From: Rhodospirillales bacterium
GTDB taxonomy: Bacteria > Pseudomonadota > Alphaproteobacteria > Micavibrionales > UBA1664
Assembly: GCA_023898805.1 (NCBI GenBank)
Contig: CP060260.1
Coordinates: 248,001-312,000 of the forward strand
Length of the DNA: 64,000 nucleotides
Direction of reading: 5' to 3'
In this document: positions 16,301 to 24,351 of the stretch, piece by piece
How positions within the stretch are numbered: position 1 is the stretch's first letter
How the letters are laid out: each line of letters begins with the position of its first letter
The notes under the pieces: generated by a model
Databases searched by the model: none
Seen by the model: the letters and a program-made list of their open reading frames with translations, nothing else
Told to the model about the DNA's origin: nothing
Program-made: the position numbers and the translations under genes

Positions 16301-17452
16301 TTATGCGGGCTTCATTCCCGTCATTTTGGCGGGCGGCGGCAAAACCCCCGCGATCGGCACGTTACCCCGCGCCTCGACCCCAAGCGCGGCCTGCGCAGCC
16401 TCGCGGTTGCGCACATAACGAAACAGATCCTGCGTCGATGGACGTTTAAGCCAGTCCCGGAACCCCGCAAGCCCGGCCTTCAGCTTGCTTACCGTTCCGT
16501 GCGCGATATTGATCGCGGTGTTGCGGTCCTCGTTGGCTTTGTAATTGTCCAGCATCGCCCGCACCGCATCGTCGCGGCTCATGATCTCGCCGCCGACCAT
16601 CTGCGACCCCATGTCGTCGCCCCACAGCATCGGGTGCAACACTTCCGGGTTGTCCATCACCATTCCGCAAACCATATCCCATTCCCATTTATATTTGCGA
16701 AACGGCGCGCGCAGATTTTCGATGTTCGGACCAAGGTTAAGATTTGGCCCGTACAGACGCAGCACCGCATCCCAATACGTGCGCCAGATATCGTCGTGGA
16801 CAAAATCCGGACGATGCGTGCGCGAGTGCGCAACGCGGATTTGCTCGTCGACATCCTCCATATACATCGCCGCCGTTTCCTCGGGATCGACGACGCCCGG
16901 ACGGGCATGAGGAATACGGCCTTCCAGTATATCCAGAAACGGCGCGATCATCCGGTCGCTCCAGACGTTTATGCAGGCGTCCCGCTGTATCTGAACGGCG
17001 CGGAAGGCGCGTTGAATTTCCATTCGCAACGCGTTTTCCGCAAGCCTGCGTATACCCCGGTTTTTGTGCGTGGAATCAGCGATCAGAACGCGCAGCAGGG
17101 GTTCGCTTAACGGCGCGCCCGGCTGTGCCAGAACGCTGGCATGGATGCCGCACGCATCGCAGAATTTTTGTATATGCTCTTCCATCAGGCCGCGATATTC
17201 GCCCATTTCGAAGTGCCGGTATCTGCGCCGCTGGACACCCATGACTTTGGCGGCTTCGTCCTCGCTCAATCCGCGGTTTTCCCGCCACGCCATGAACGCA
17301 TTGCACCCGGCGACGATCCGGTGTGCCGCAAGCGCCGTGTCGCCCCTATGCACGAAAACCGGCGCGGGCGCGGCACTGTCAGGCAGCCTGCCGCCCAACC
17401 CAAAGCGGACCACAAATTGGAAACCCATTTTGAGAAACGACATTCGATCCAT
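16301..17452 (-). CDS. Xre-like helix-turn-helix protein, HTH family member 1
   Basis: 383 residues. An HTH-like region at about residues 50-95 (FMAWRENRGLSEDEAAKVMG, RRRYRHFEMGEY, then QKFCDACGI) has the Xre layout. The rest (about 100-383) is helical and unrecognised. Near the C-terminus, FRDWLKRPSTQDLFRYV matches a similar segment in the two upstream genes, so the three look like diverged paralogues. AAGG precedes the ATG. The gene starts 44 nt after family member 2 and ends 86 nt before sucC, all on one strand. A regulatory role inside this cluster is inferred; no target site is known. Confidence 0.65.
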   Translation of the reverse strand: MDRMSFLKMGFQFVVRFGLGGRLPDSAAPAPVFVHRGDTALAAHRIVAGCNAFMAWRENRGLSEDEAAKVMGVQRRRYRHFEMGEYRGLMEEHIQKFCDACGIHASVLAQPGAPLSEPLLRVLIADSTHKNRGIRRLAENALRMEIQRAFRAVQIQRDACINVWSDRMIAPFLDILEGRIPHARPGVVDPEETAAMYMEDVDEQIRVAHSRTHRPDFVHDDIWRTYWDAVLRLYGPNLNLGPNIENLRAPFRKYKWEWDMVCGMVMDNPEVLHPMLWGDDMGSQMVGGEIMSRDDAVRAMLDNYKANEDRNTAINIAHGTVSKLKAGLAGFRDWLKRPSTQDLFRYVRNREAAQAALGVEARGNVPIAGVLPPPAKMTGMKPA

Positions 17453-17496
17453 GCCTTTGCCTTTATAAAAAGCCTAGGCCGAAACCGGCGTGATTT

Positions 17497-18663
17497 TCAA
17501 GTTATACGCATACCTTGCGGCCCGAACACACGCGCGGCTGGCCGTGCATAAAAAGGTTCAAGCGCGCGAACGACCCGCGCATCGTCATCACATAACCGCG
17601 CAAAGACACAAATATTGCTGAACCCTTGAATCAGGTCCTGCGTCTGCGCGCGCTCGGCCCACGCATCCAGCTCGCGCAGACGTGAATTTGCCACCGCGCG
17701 CTGTTCCTGCATCAACGTGTGCAAGGACTGGTTGCCGCGCCAGTGCTCAAGCGCATCGAAAAAGGCGTGACAGCCGGATTCCCATCCATAGACCTGCCCG
17801 TTGATGACATGCGGCACATGCCAGCGCTCGATACCAAAACGGCCAGGCTCGTCGATAAACGTGGCCCGCGTATGTGCCAACCCTACCGTTTCGATGCTAT
17901 CTTCGATCAACGGACCGGCCACATCTTCATCCTCGCATTCCATGCGTGCGAAAAACGCCAGCATCCGCTGCATCCATCGTTCCTGCAGGGACTTCCATTC
18001 CCGCCCACCCGCACGGGCAAGGGTGTCTTCCGCTTCGCCCAGCAAGACCTCGTCATCCTGCGCGCAATCCTCGATCAGGCTCAACGTGTCGCCATAACCG
18101 CCGACCAGCCGCGCCAAAGGATTGTCCAGCGTCAAAGCGCCAAATGCGCGACGCGGCAGCGCCATATCCGTAAGGCGCACCCGCCCCGCGCGGACCTCGT
18201 TCAGATACAAACGCTCCTGCCCGAAAATAGCGACGGTCTTTTCGATCTCGGCCAAAATGGCATCTTGCGCGCGCATACGCTTGCGCGCGTTCAAAAACCT
18301 ATCCCCCGCGCGCTCGGCCAGCGCCACGGCGACGCCGGTCGGCATCACGTCGTAATCATCCACGAGATCCAGCGGACTGAGCTTGAAATACCGGCAGAAC
18401 GCGCGCACATCGCCCGGCGTGCTGACAAAGGCGTTGATCTCGATCCTGCGGTAATCTTCCGGATGAATGTCCAAAGCCTGCGCCACATCCAAGGCATCGG
18501 CCCCGAAAAACTCGCGCCATTTTTTGAACGCGCTTTCACCCCGCGCGATGGCCTCGCGCACCTGCGCGCGAGGCCCAAAAGGCGCGATAGCTTTCGTCGC
18601 GACGGCATCGGCAAAAAGCCGTGCGACAAGGCCCGTATCCGCCACACCCCGACCCTGGTTCAT
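17497..18663 (-). CDS. Xre-like helix-turn-helix protein, HTH family member 2
   Basis: 388 residues from the ATG at 18663, which overlaps the stop codon of the upstream gene as ATGA; this coupling is why 18663 was chosen over 18675. HTH-like region: FKKWREFFGADALDVAQALD, EDYRRIEIN, then VRAFCRYFKLSPLDLV, corresponding to QKFCDACGI in member 1 and VARFCGALNITPDQLV in member 3. A C-terminal LDAWAERAQTQDLIQGF segment matches the others. The middle region is charged and helical and otherwise unrecognised. Function unknown; DNA binding is inferred from the fold pattern. Confidence 0.65.
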   Translation of the reverse strand: MNQGRGVADTGLVARLFADAVATKAIAPFGPRAQVREAIARGESAFKKWREFFGADALDVAQALDIHPEDYRRIEINAFVSTPGDVRAFCRYFKLSPLDLVDDYDVMPTGVAVALAERAGDRFLNARKRMRAQDAILAEIEKTVAIFGQERLYLNEVRAGRVRLTDMALPRRAFGALTLDNPLARLVGGYGDTLSLIEDCAQDDEVLLGEAEDTLARAGGREWKSLQERWMQRMLAFFARMECEDEDVAGPLIEDSIETVGLAHTRATFIDEPGRFGIERWHVPHVINGQVYGWESGCHAFFDALEHWRGNQSLHTLMQEQRAVANSRLRELDAWAERAQTQDLIQGFSNICVFARLCDDDARVVRALEPFYARPAARVFGPQGMRIT

Positions 18664-19529
18664 GCCGGCCACCATCCCGCAAAATCGGGAATCCTGTACA
18701 CATCATCGCCACGCAACCCCAACGCGCGCTCGTCCAGAAACGCCATGATTTCGCGCCGGTTCGCTTCCGCCGCCAAAAAAATCCGTGTTTCGGGCGAACG
18801 GCACCACGCCCTGAACGCCTGTGCCGCCTGCAACAGTTGACCGGCGCCTTCCTTGCGCCGAAGTCTGTATGCAAACGCGCGCATGATCATGCGCTGGCCA
18901 CCCTCCCAACGCATGAAAATAGCGTCATGAGAGGGAAACCCGCGCAAGGGACCCTCTCGCCCCCGGCGCTGCCAGGCACGGTCGATACGCTCAAGAATCT
19001 CGCGATTTGAAAGCGTCATGTGCCCCTGCATCACCTCGCCCAGCCGCCAGGCTTTTTCAACCTCGCCCGCCAGCATGCGGCGCACTCGATGAAAGGCCGG
19101 ATCGTCGAATGTCAGTTCGCTGAGCACCAAAACCCCGGCCTCGGCAATCCCGTGCGCGATCGGCCCGTGCCGCCCCGGATGCACCAACTGGTCGGGCGTG
19201 ATGTTCAGGGCACCGCAAAACCGCGCCACGAATTCGCCGCCCGGATTGAATGCGCCCTCACGCAGTTCCTTGATCGCCCCGCTCAGACCGCCCCACGCAA
19301 CGCCCGGCGGCGGGTCGCCGAAATCGTTGACCATCAATGCTGCCAGCCGTTCGTTGGACAGGCACGTTTCCATCATATGCGCGTCATACGGATTGAACCC
19401 CAGCGCGATCAGCCGATCGGCGGAAGGAAACGCCACGGTGCTCATGAAATGCTGCCGCAAGGTAGGCCGCCCGCGAACAGTTTCGGGCGGTCCGGCATAG
19501 GTCACGGCAACGGTATGGTCGGAGGTCAT
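18660..19529 (-). CDS. HTH family member 3, divergent
   Basis: 289 residues. The HTH-like part is degenerate but keeps IKELREGAFNPGGEFVARFC and GALNITPDQLVHPG, which parallel the end of the domain in members 1 and 2. The C-terminus has QAFRAWCRSPETRIFLAAEA, the shared W-x-R-x-x-T-x-x-(L/F) segment. No Shine-Dalgarno is evident at 19529 or at the alternative ATG 19445. It overlaps member 2 by 4 nt and starts 56 nt after the shikimate-kinase-like gene. Role unknown. Confidence 0.6.
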   Translation of the reverse strand: MTSDHTVAVTYAGPPETVRGRPTLRQHFMSTVAFPSADRLIALGFNPYDAHMMETCLSNERLAALMVNDFGDPPPGVAWGGLSGAIKELREGAFNPGGEFVARFCGALNITPDQLVHPGRHGPIAHGIAEAGVLVLSELTFDDPAFHRVRRMLAGEVEKAWRLGEVMQGHMTLSNREILERIDRAWQRRGREGPLRGFPSHDAIFMRWEGGQRMIMRAFAYRLRRKEGAGQLLQAAQAFRAWCRSPETRIFLAAEANRREIMAFLDERALGLRGDDVYRIPDFAGWWPA

Positions 19530-19584
19530 TTATTCAGAAATATGACAAGAATCTGCATCACGCAAGTTTTCCGTTTACGCGCCA

Positions 19585-20337
19585 TCACGGATTAAAATGA
19601 CGGATGATCGCACACGCCGCCACCGCCGGCGCCTCGCCCCGCGCGACCGGCACACGATGCACGGCCAGCGCATTGAACAGCGCCATGCGCTCGCCCCGAT
19701 GCCGCAACGACAACCGCTCCAACCCCATGCGTACCACCGTGTCGGTGTCCCGCCCTTCGTCCGCAATCGCGGCTTGCGCGGCCAATTCATAGGCGCCGCG
19801 CCGCACGACATGATCCTGTTGATAATCTCGGAAACCTTCGAGCAGGTTATCGACGATCCCCTCATGCGCGGTATCCAGCAGCACATAGGCATACCGGTCC
19901 GTGTCCAGTATTCGGCGATTTTCCTCGCGCAGGATCAATGAGGATGAGATATCGACGACCTTGCCCGCCAGCGCGCCCGTTTTATCCAGCCAGCGCACGA
20001 CCTCGCTTTCAAAGGTGCGAAACGCAGCCTCGCCGAATTCGGTGCGGAAATATTTCCCGTTCCATAACCGGCATTTTCCTCCGGAACGGGGGTCCGGCTC
20101 CGCCGCCGCTGCCAGCGCGTTGAACATATCCGAAAACTCATGTTCGGCCCGCGCCAGAAACCGGCGCATCACCGCGCCTTCCGGATGCGGATCTCTGGAT
20201 GATACGGCGCGCAGACGGCGGAACGCCTGATCCGTTTCGATGACCTCGCGGCCCAGCATCCGGGCGATCTCCCGGTTCACCGCCTCCTTGCCCGAACCGG
20301 GCAGACCGATGATCAACGGCTGGCGTGCGGGATGCAC
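19585..20337 (-). CDS. Degenerate shikimate-kinase-like P-loop protein
   Basis: 250 residues, GTG start 2 nt after the mdh stop codon. The fold matches shikimate kinase: LIIGLPGSGKEAVNREIARM (P-loop), EVIETDQAFRR, FGEAAFRTFESEVVRWL, and LILREENRRIL. Three departures are visible. The P-loop Ser/Thr after GK is Glu (GSGKE). The conserved GGG of the substrate/nucleotide site reads SSS (VVDISSSLIL). About 65 extra residues sit between the ETD and FGE motifs. Loss or change of kinase activity is therefore likely. It is probably cotranscribed with mdh and the HTH genes. Not a normal aroK. Confidence 0.65.
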   Translation of the reverse strand: MHPARQPLIIGLPGSGKEAVNREIARMLGREVIETDQAFRRLRAVSSRDPHPEGAVMRRFLARAEHEFSDMFNALAAAAEPDPRSGGKCRLWNGKYFRTEFGEAAFRTFESEVVRWLDKTGALAGKVVDISSSLILREENRRILDTDRYAYVLLDTAHEGIVDNLLEGFRDYQQDHVVRRGAYELAAQAAIADEGRDTDTVVRMGLERLSLRHRGERMALFNALAVHRVPVARGEAPAVAACAIIRHFNP

Positions 20338-20339
20338 CT

Positions 20340-21299
20340 TCAGGCCGCCTTGCCCATCTTATCGATCACCTCGACCAGCCCTTTGACCGCATCGACAGAT
20401 TTGTCGAACATTTTCTGTTCGTCCGCGTTCAGCTTGATCTCGACGATTTTCTCGACCCCGTTTTTGCCGATCACGCACGGCACGCCGATATACAGGCCCT
20501 TGACCCCGTATTCGCCGTTCAGCTTGGCGGCGCAGGGCAGAACGCGGCGCTTGTCGCGCAGATACGATTCCGCCATCGCGATCGCGCTCGACGCCGGCGC
20601 GTAAAACGCCGAACCCGTTTTCAAAAGCGCCACGATCTCGGCCCCGCCGTCGCGCGTGCGCTGGACCATGGCATCGAGGCGCTCCTGCGTCGTCCACCCC
20701 ATCTTGATCATGTCAGGCAACGGAATGCCCGCGACGGTGGAATACCGCACCAACGGCACCATCGTGTCGCCGTGCCCGCCAAGGACGAAGGCATTGACAT
20801 CTTCGACCGAAACCTTGAACTCCTCGGCCAGAAAATGACGGAAGCGCGCGGAATCCAGCACACCCGCCATACCCACCACCTTGTTGGCGGCAAAACCCGT
20901 CGCGCGCTGCATCACCTCGACCATCGCGTCCAGCGGGTTGGTGATGACGATGACGAAGGCGTTGGGCGCATTCTGTTTGATGCCTGCGCCAACCGTGTTG
21001 ACGATGCCGGTATTGATGCCGATCAGGTCGTCGCGGCTCATCCCCGGCTTACGCGGCACGCCTGCGGTGACGATCACGACGTCGGCACCCGCCAGCGCGC
21101 TGTAATCGTTGGAACCCGTGACCGACGCGTCGAACCCTTCGACCGGCGCGGCCTCGGCGATGTCCAGACCCTTGCCCTGCGGCACGCCCTCGGCCACGTC
21201 GACCAGAACGATGTCGCCAAGCTCTTTAAGGCCAGCCAGCAGCGCCAGCGTCCCCCCGATCTGCCCTGCCCCGACCAGTCCGATTTTCGCGCGTGCCAT
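20340..21299 (-). CDS. mdh: Malate dehydrogenase (LDH-like type)
   Basis: 319 residues from the ATG at 21299 (MARAKIGLVGAGQIGG) with AAGGAG nearby; an upstream in-frame start at 21341 lacks conservation. Rossmann motif GLVGAGQIGGTLA, then VTAGVPRKPGMSRDDL (active-site loop), VITNPLDAM, and the catalytic His in VLGGHGDTMVPL. NAD-dependent malate/oxaloacetate interconversion in the TCA cycle. In many alphaproteobacteria mdh precedes sucC directly; here four other genes lie between them on the same strand. Confidence 0.98.
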   Translation of the reverse strand: MARAKIGLVGAGQIGGTLALLAGLKELGDIVLVDVAEGVPQGKGLDIAEAAPVEGFDASVTGSNDYSALAGADVVIVTAGVPRKPGMSRDDLIGINTGIVNTVGAGIKQNAPNAFVIVITNPLDAMVEVMQRATGFAANKVVGMAGVLDSARFRHFLAEEFKVSVEDVNAFVLGGHGDTMVPLVRYSTVAGIPLPDMIKMGWTTQERLDAMVQRTRDGGAEIVALLKTGSAFYAPASSAIAMAESYLRDKRRVLPCAAKLNGEYGVKGLYIGVPCVIGKNGVEKIVEIKLNADEQKMFDKSVDAVKGLVEVIDKMGKAA

Positions 21300-21387
21300 A
21301 TGCCTTGTCTCCTTGCGGTGTGATGTGTTGTGTGCGTGCACGGGATGTTAGCCCGTTTTTCGCTTCGCACAAGTAGGGCGATGAAGC

Positions 21388-22593
21388 TTACGCCCGCTTT
21401 TGCGCGGGAATGCTGGTCAGTTCGCGCGTGATCAGCTTGCGCACAGGTGCAAACGCGTTGCCCAGCCGTAACAACGCATCGCGCGCCATCCGCGCCGGGC
21501 GGCGCGTATCGGTGTAAAGCCCGACCAGCATATTGGTCGCAAGGTAAAGCGGATGCGTCGCCCGCCGGTGTGCGCGCGTATATTTCTCCAAAAGCGTCCC
21601 CGACCCGATATCCAGCCCCAACCCCTGCGCGCGCGTGATTTCATCCGCCAGAAACTGCGCCCCGCTTAAACCGAAATTGAACCCGTGCGCGGTGACCGGA
21701 TGCATCCCCACCGCCGCGTCGCCCAGCAGGGCAAAACGCTGGGCATGGAAACGCCGCGCATAAGTGGCGACAAGTGGATAGGCGTGCCGCGTGCCCGCCA
21801 ACGCCATCGGCCCGAACCGCGCATGGAAACGCTCGGTGACCATGGCGTTGAACGCGGCTTCGTCCATCGACATCGCTTCCTGCGCCCGATCCGACGCAAG
21901 CGTCAAAACGACCGAGGATTCATGCGGACTGACCGGCAACACCGCCAAAGTCATGTCCATACGGAAACATTCATACGCGGTTTCGTCATGCGCCTGCGCG
22001 TGACCCATGCGGCAGACGATGCACACCCGGCCGAAATCGCGCATCTGGGTGGGAATGCCCATCTTGCGGCGCGTCTCCGAAAACCGGCTGTCCGCCGCCA
22101 CGACCAGCCGCGCGTTCAAAACGCGCCCGTCGGCCAGCGTCACCCGCGCACCCCTTGCATCCGTGTTTACGGCACGCACAAGCTGGCCCGCGATCAACAT
22201 GCTGTCACGACAAGTCTTGAATTGTTCGTAACATGCGCGGCGGATCAGATGGTTGCTGGCCAGCCAGCCCAGAACCCCGTCCGCCCGGTCATCGGGAAAG
22301 AAATGCAGACTGTAATCCGAATTGCCGTTCAAAACGCGGGCATGCTTGATCGGCGCGTCCAGCGCCTCCGGAATGCGGTCTAGTATCCCCGCCGCACGCA
22401 TAATGCCGATGGATTTATGCGTCAGCGCGATATCCCGCCCGTCATAGGGCGGCGCACCCAGCGTGGATTCCGCCTGTCCCTCGATGACCGCAATCTTCAA
22501 CCCTCGCCCTTCCATCAGGCACGCGAAGGAAAGACCGGCGGGACCGCCACCCACCACCACGATGTCGAATTCTTGCGTCTGCGCGCGCGTCAT
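21388..22593 (-). CDS. UbiH/UbiF-family FAD-dependent hydroxylase
   Basis: 401 residues from the ATG at 22593, preceded by GGAGGGG; a start at 22623 is less likely. FAD-binding FDIVVVGGGPAGLSFACLM at the N-terminus, the DG-type motif around VVAADSRFSETRRKMG, and the FAD ribityl motif ALLGDAAVGMHPVTAHG followed by NFGLSGAQFLADEI. These are typical of ubiquinone-biosynthesis ring hydroxylases and related monooxygenases. Which ring position it hydroxylates cannot be read from sequence. A polyprenyl diphosphate synthase nearby (25159) also serves quinone synthesis. Upstream of mdh on the same strand, 88-nt gap. Confidence 0.85.
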   Translation of the reverse strand: MTRAQTQEFDIVVVGGGPAGLSFACLMEGRGLKIAVIEGQAESTLGAPPYDGRDIALTHKSIGIMRAAGILDRIPEALDAPIKHARVLNGNSDYSLHFFPDDRADGVLGWLASNHLIRRACYEQFKTCRDSMLIAGQLVRAVNTDARGARVTLADGRVLNARLVVAADSRFSETRRKMGIPTQMRDFGRVCIVCRMGHAQAHDETAYECFRMDMTLAVLPVSPHESSVVLTLASDRAQEAMSMDEAAFNAMVTERFHARFGPMALAGTRHAYPLVATYARRFHAQRFALLGDAAVGMHPVTAHGFNFGLSGAQFLADEITRAQGLGLDIGSGTLLEKYTRAHRRATHPLYLATNMLVGLYTDTRRPARMARDALLRLGNAFAPVRKLITRELTSIPAQKRA

Positions 22594-22676
22594 GGCCCCT
22601 CCGGCTGATTGCGATCCCCACACATACGCCCATTTTCATGGAATCGTAAAGACGCATACAAATCACCTTGAACACC

Positions 22677-22709
22677 GGCAAAAACAAAACCGGCCCGTTG
22701 GGGCCGGTT
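22677..22709 (-). terminator. Rho-independent terminator of the ankyrin gene
   Basis: Read on the minus strand: AACCGGCCCC-AAC-GGGCCGGTT followed by TTGTTTTTG. A strong GC stem and T-rich tail, 25 nt beyond the ankyrin gene stop. Confidence 0.88.
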
Positions 22710-22734
22710 CGCAATAACATTGGCTTGTCGCGGG

Positions 22735-23019
22735 TTACGCGGCTTCGCGCCCGCCGCCCGATTTGAGCGAACCTGCCTTGGCGGCCAACGCCGCCGCCGG
22801 GGTAATGCCCGCTTTCATCAACTCCTGCATCTCACGCGCGGCCAGCAGGGTTTTATAGGCGTCCCCCTGCCCGTTCTGGCTGGCGATATGCAGCGCCGTA
22901 CGCCCGTCCGCGTCTTCGGCCGTCACATCCGCGCCGGCAACCACCAGCATGCGGATTTTCTCGCGGTCGCCCTTTTTGGCGGCGTCCCACAAGGCCTTCT
23001 GGATTTCATCTTGATTCAT
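22735..23019 (-). CDS. Small ankyrin-repeat protein
   Basis: 94 residues from the ATG at 23019 (MNQDEIQKALWDAAKKGD). It contains about one and a half ankyrin repeats: KIRMLVVAGADVTAEDADG and RTALHIASQNGQGDAYKTL. An Ala-rich, then Gly/Ser-rich C-terminus. Probably a protein-binding module; partner unknown. An upstream in-frame start at 23082 would add 21 non-ankyrin residues. It ends in a clear terminator, so it may be a single-gene unit. Confidence 0.8.
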   Translation of the reverse strand: MNQDEIQKALWDAAKKGDREKIRMLVVAGADVTAEDADGRTALHIASQNGQGDAYKTLLAAREMQELMKAGITPAAALAAKAGSLKSGGGREAA

Positions 23020-23150
23020 GGTGTCGATCTTCCATTCCTGAATTTTCGAACGGATATTATGAAAAAAATTAAAGCTTGTCAAATTTTAACGCCTCCCCTT
23101 TGCGCCTACGCCAAGGGTCGCACCAAACCACACGGAAAGAAAAGAAAATT

Positions 23151-24008
23151 CTACAGCCCGAAACGCTGCCACGCGCCGCGCGCCTCAATGGCGTCCATCG
23201 CTTCGGCGGCAATCCCACCGCGCCCTGCGCGCGTACCCAGCAAAGAGGAAACAAACCCGCGCTCCGGCTCGAACGGCATCAATCGCACCTTGTCGCCGTA
23301 CTTGTCGTGCATCACCCCGCGCAGATCGCCGACGGCGTCCGCAAGCCCGTTGGCCACCGCGCCCGCCCCGGTCCATATCTGCCCCTCGAACAAATCGGCC
23401 TCGGTGCCTTTCAGGCGGTTGCCCCGGCGTTCGCGCACCCATGCGATGAATTGCGCATGGATTTCCTTTTGCAGCGATTCAAGCCGCTGAACGTCGTTTT
23501 TTTTCTCCGGCAAAAACGGGTCCAGCATCGCCTTTGACGTGCCCGCCGTATGCACCCGGCGCTTGATGTCGTGGCGGCGGATGAAATCCTCGAACCCGAA
23601 CCCGGCGGCGATGACGCCGATGGACCCGACGATGCTCGCGGGCTGAACATAAATTTTATCGGCGGCACAGGCCAGCCAGTATCCGCCCGAAGCCGCGACA
23701 TCCTCGACGAACGCGGTCACCGGCATTTTCTTGTCGGCGGCGCAGTGACGGATCAACCCGGCGATCAGCGACGCCTGCGCGGGCGCGCCGCCCGGCGAAT
23801 TGACGACGATCGCGACCTCGCGCAGATCGCGCACCGCGAATGCCTTTTCGATCAGTTCGGCATAACGCGCGGCGCACACCGCCCCGCGCCGCATCTGCGC
23901 ATCTGCGATGACGCCGGAAAGGCGGATGACCGCGACCTTTGGCCGCTGCGCCATGAAATCGCCCACGATGGGCAAGTCGGAAAGAAAGTCCCGCATGGCC
24001 GCCACCAT
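23151..24008 (-). CDS. S49-family serine protease (SppA/SohB-like)
   Basis: 285 residues. Crotonase-like core with VAIVVNSPGGAPAQASLIAG, nucleophile Ser in EDVAASGGYWLACAADKIY, IVGSIGVI, and the general-base Lys in AGTSKAMLDPFLPEK. Single-domain S49 peptidases of this size degrade cleaved signal peptides or act in membrane-protein quality control. The N-terminus lacks a clear transmembrane segment, so a cytoplasmic or peripheral location is possible. ATG at 24008 or 23996. Beside the TrmN6 and polyprenyl-synthase genes, an arrangement I recall from other alphaproteobacteria. Confidence 0.88.
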   Translation of the reverse strand: MVAAMRDFLSDLPIVGDFMAQRPKVAVIRLSGVIADAQMRRGAVCAARYAELIEKAFAVRDLREVAIVVNSPGGAPAQASLIAGLIRHCAADKKMPVTAFVEDVAASGGYWLACAADKIYVQPASIVGSIGVIAAGFGFEDFIRRHDIKRRVHTAGTSKAMLDPFLPEKKNDVQRLESLQKEIHAQFIAWVRERRGNRLKGTEADLFEGQIWTGAGAVANGLADAVGDLRGVMHDKYGDKVRLMPFEPERGFVSSLLGTRAGRGGIAAEAMDAIEARGAWQRFGL

Positions 24009-24043
24009 AGCGCGCTGGCACGGGTTTTGCTAGATGCCGGGGT

Positions 24044-24190
24044 ATGAAGAAGACCGGCACGCTTATCCTCCTCCTTTCAACCCTGTGGCTTGCAGCCTGC
24101 GGCCCGCACATGCGCGAAGGTATCCAGCAGGATAGCCAGGCGCTGGCCGAACGGATGCAGACTTTCGCCATCGGCCTTGATGAGCCATAA
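24044..24190 (+). CDS. 48-residue predicted lipoprotein
   Basis: Translation begins MKKTGTLILLLSTLWLAACG. This is a complete lipoprotein signal with lipobox L-A-A-C (Cys at residue 19), then a short hydrophilic tail ending IGLDEP. It lies 35 nt from the divergent protease start and 25 nt before an entericidin-like gene. Family unknown. Small exported lipoproteins of this kind are common but easily missed. Confidence 0.6.
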   Translation: MKKTGTLILLLSTLWLAACGPHMREGIQQDSQALAERMQTFAIGLDEP

Positions 24191-24215
24191 TCGCGTTACA
24201 ACGGAGATAGCCCCG

Positions 24216-24350
24216 ATGAAACGCACAACCATTTTTACCCTGACCCTGTGTATCGCCGCACTCGCGCTGGGCGCATGTACAAACACCCTGCACGGCGCGG
24301 GTCAGGATATGAAAAACATGGGCGAGAAGGTCGAGCAGATCGCACGCTGA
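24216..24350 (+). CDS. Entericidin-like small lipoprotein
   Basis: 44 residues: MKRTTIFTLTLCIAALALGA then the lipobox Cys in ALGACTNT, followed by HGAGQDMKNMGEKVEQIA. The C-x-NT and G-A-G-x-D layout after the Cys is the EcnA/EcnB (entericidin) signature. An ACGGAG stands 8 nt before the ATG. Family members are tiny membrane lipoproteins linked to programmed lysis in E. coli; here only the family resemblance is certain. It ends one base before the convergent methylase stop. Confidence 0.78.
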   Translation: MKRTTIFTLTLCIAALALGACTNTLHGAGQDMKNMGEKVEQIAR

Positions 24351-24351
24351 A

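Noticed and set aside
14940..16418. 492-codon plus-strand open frame
   Set aside because: Antisense to sucC; His/Arg/Asp-rich shadow translation.
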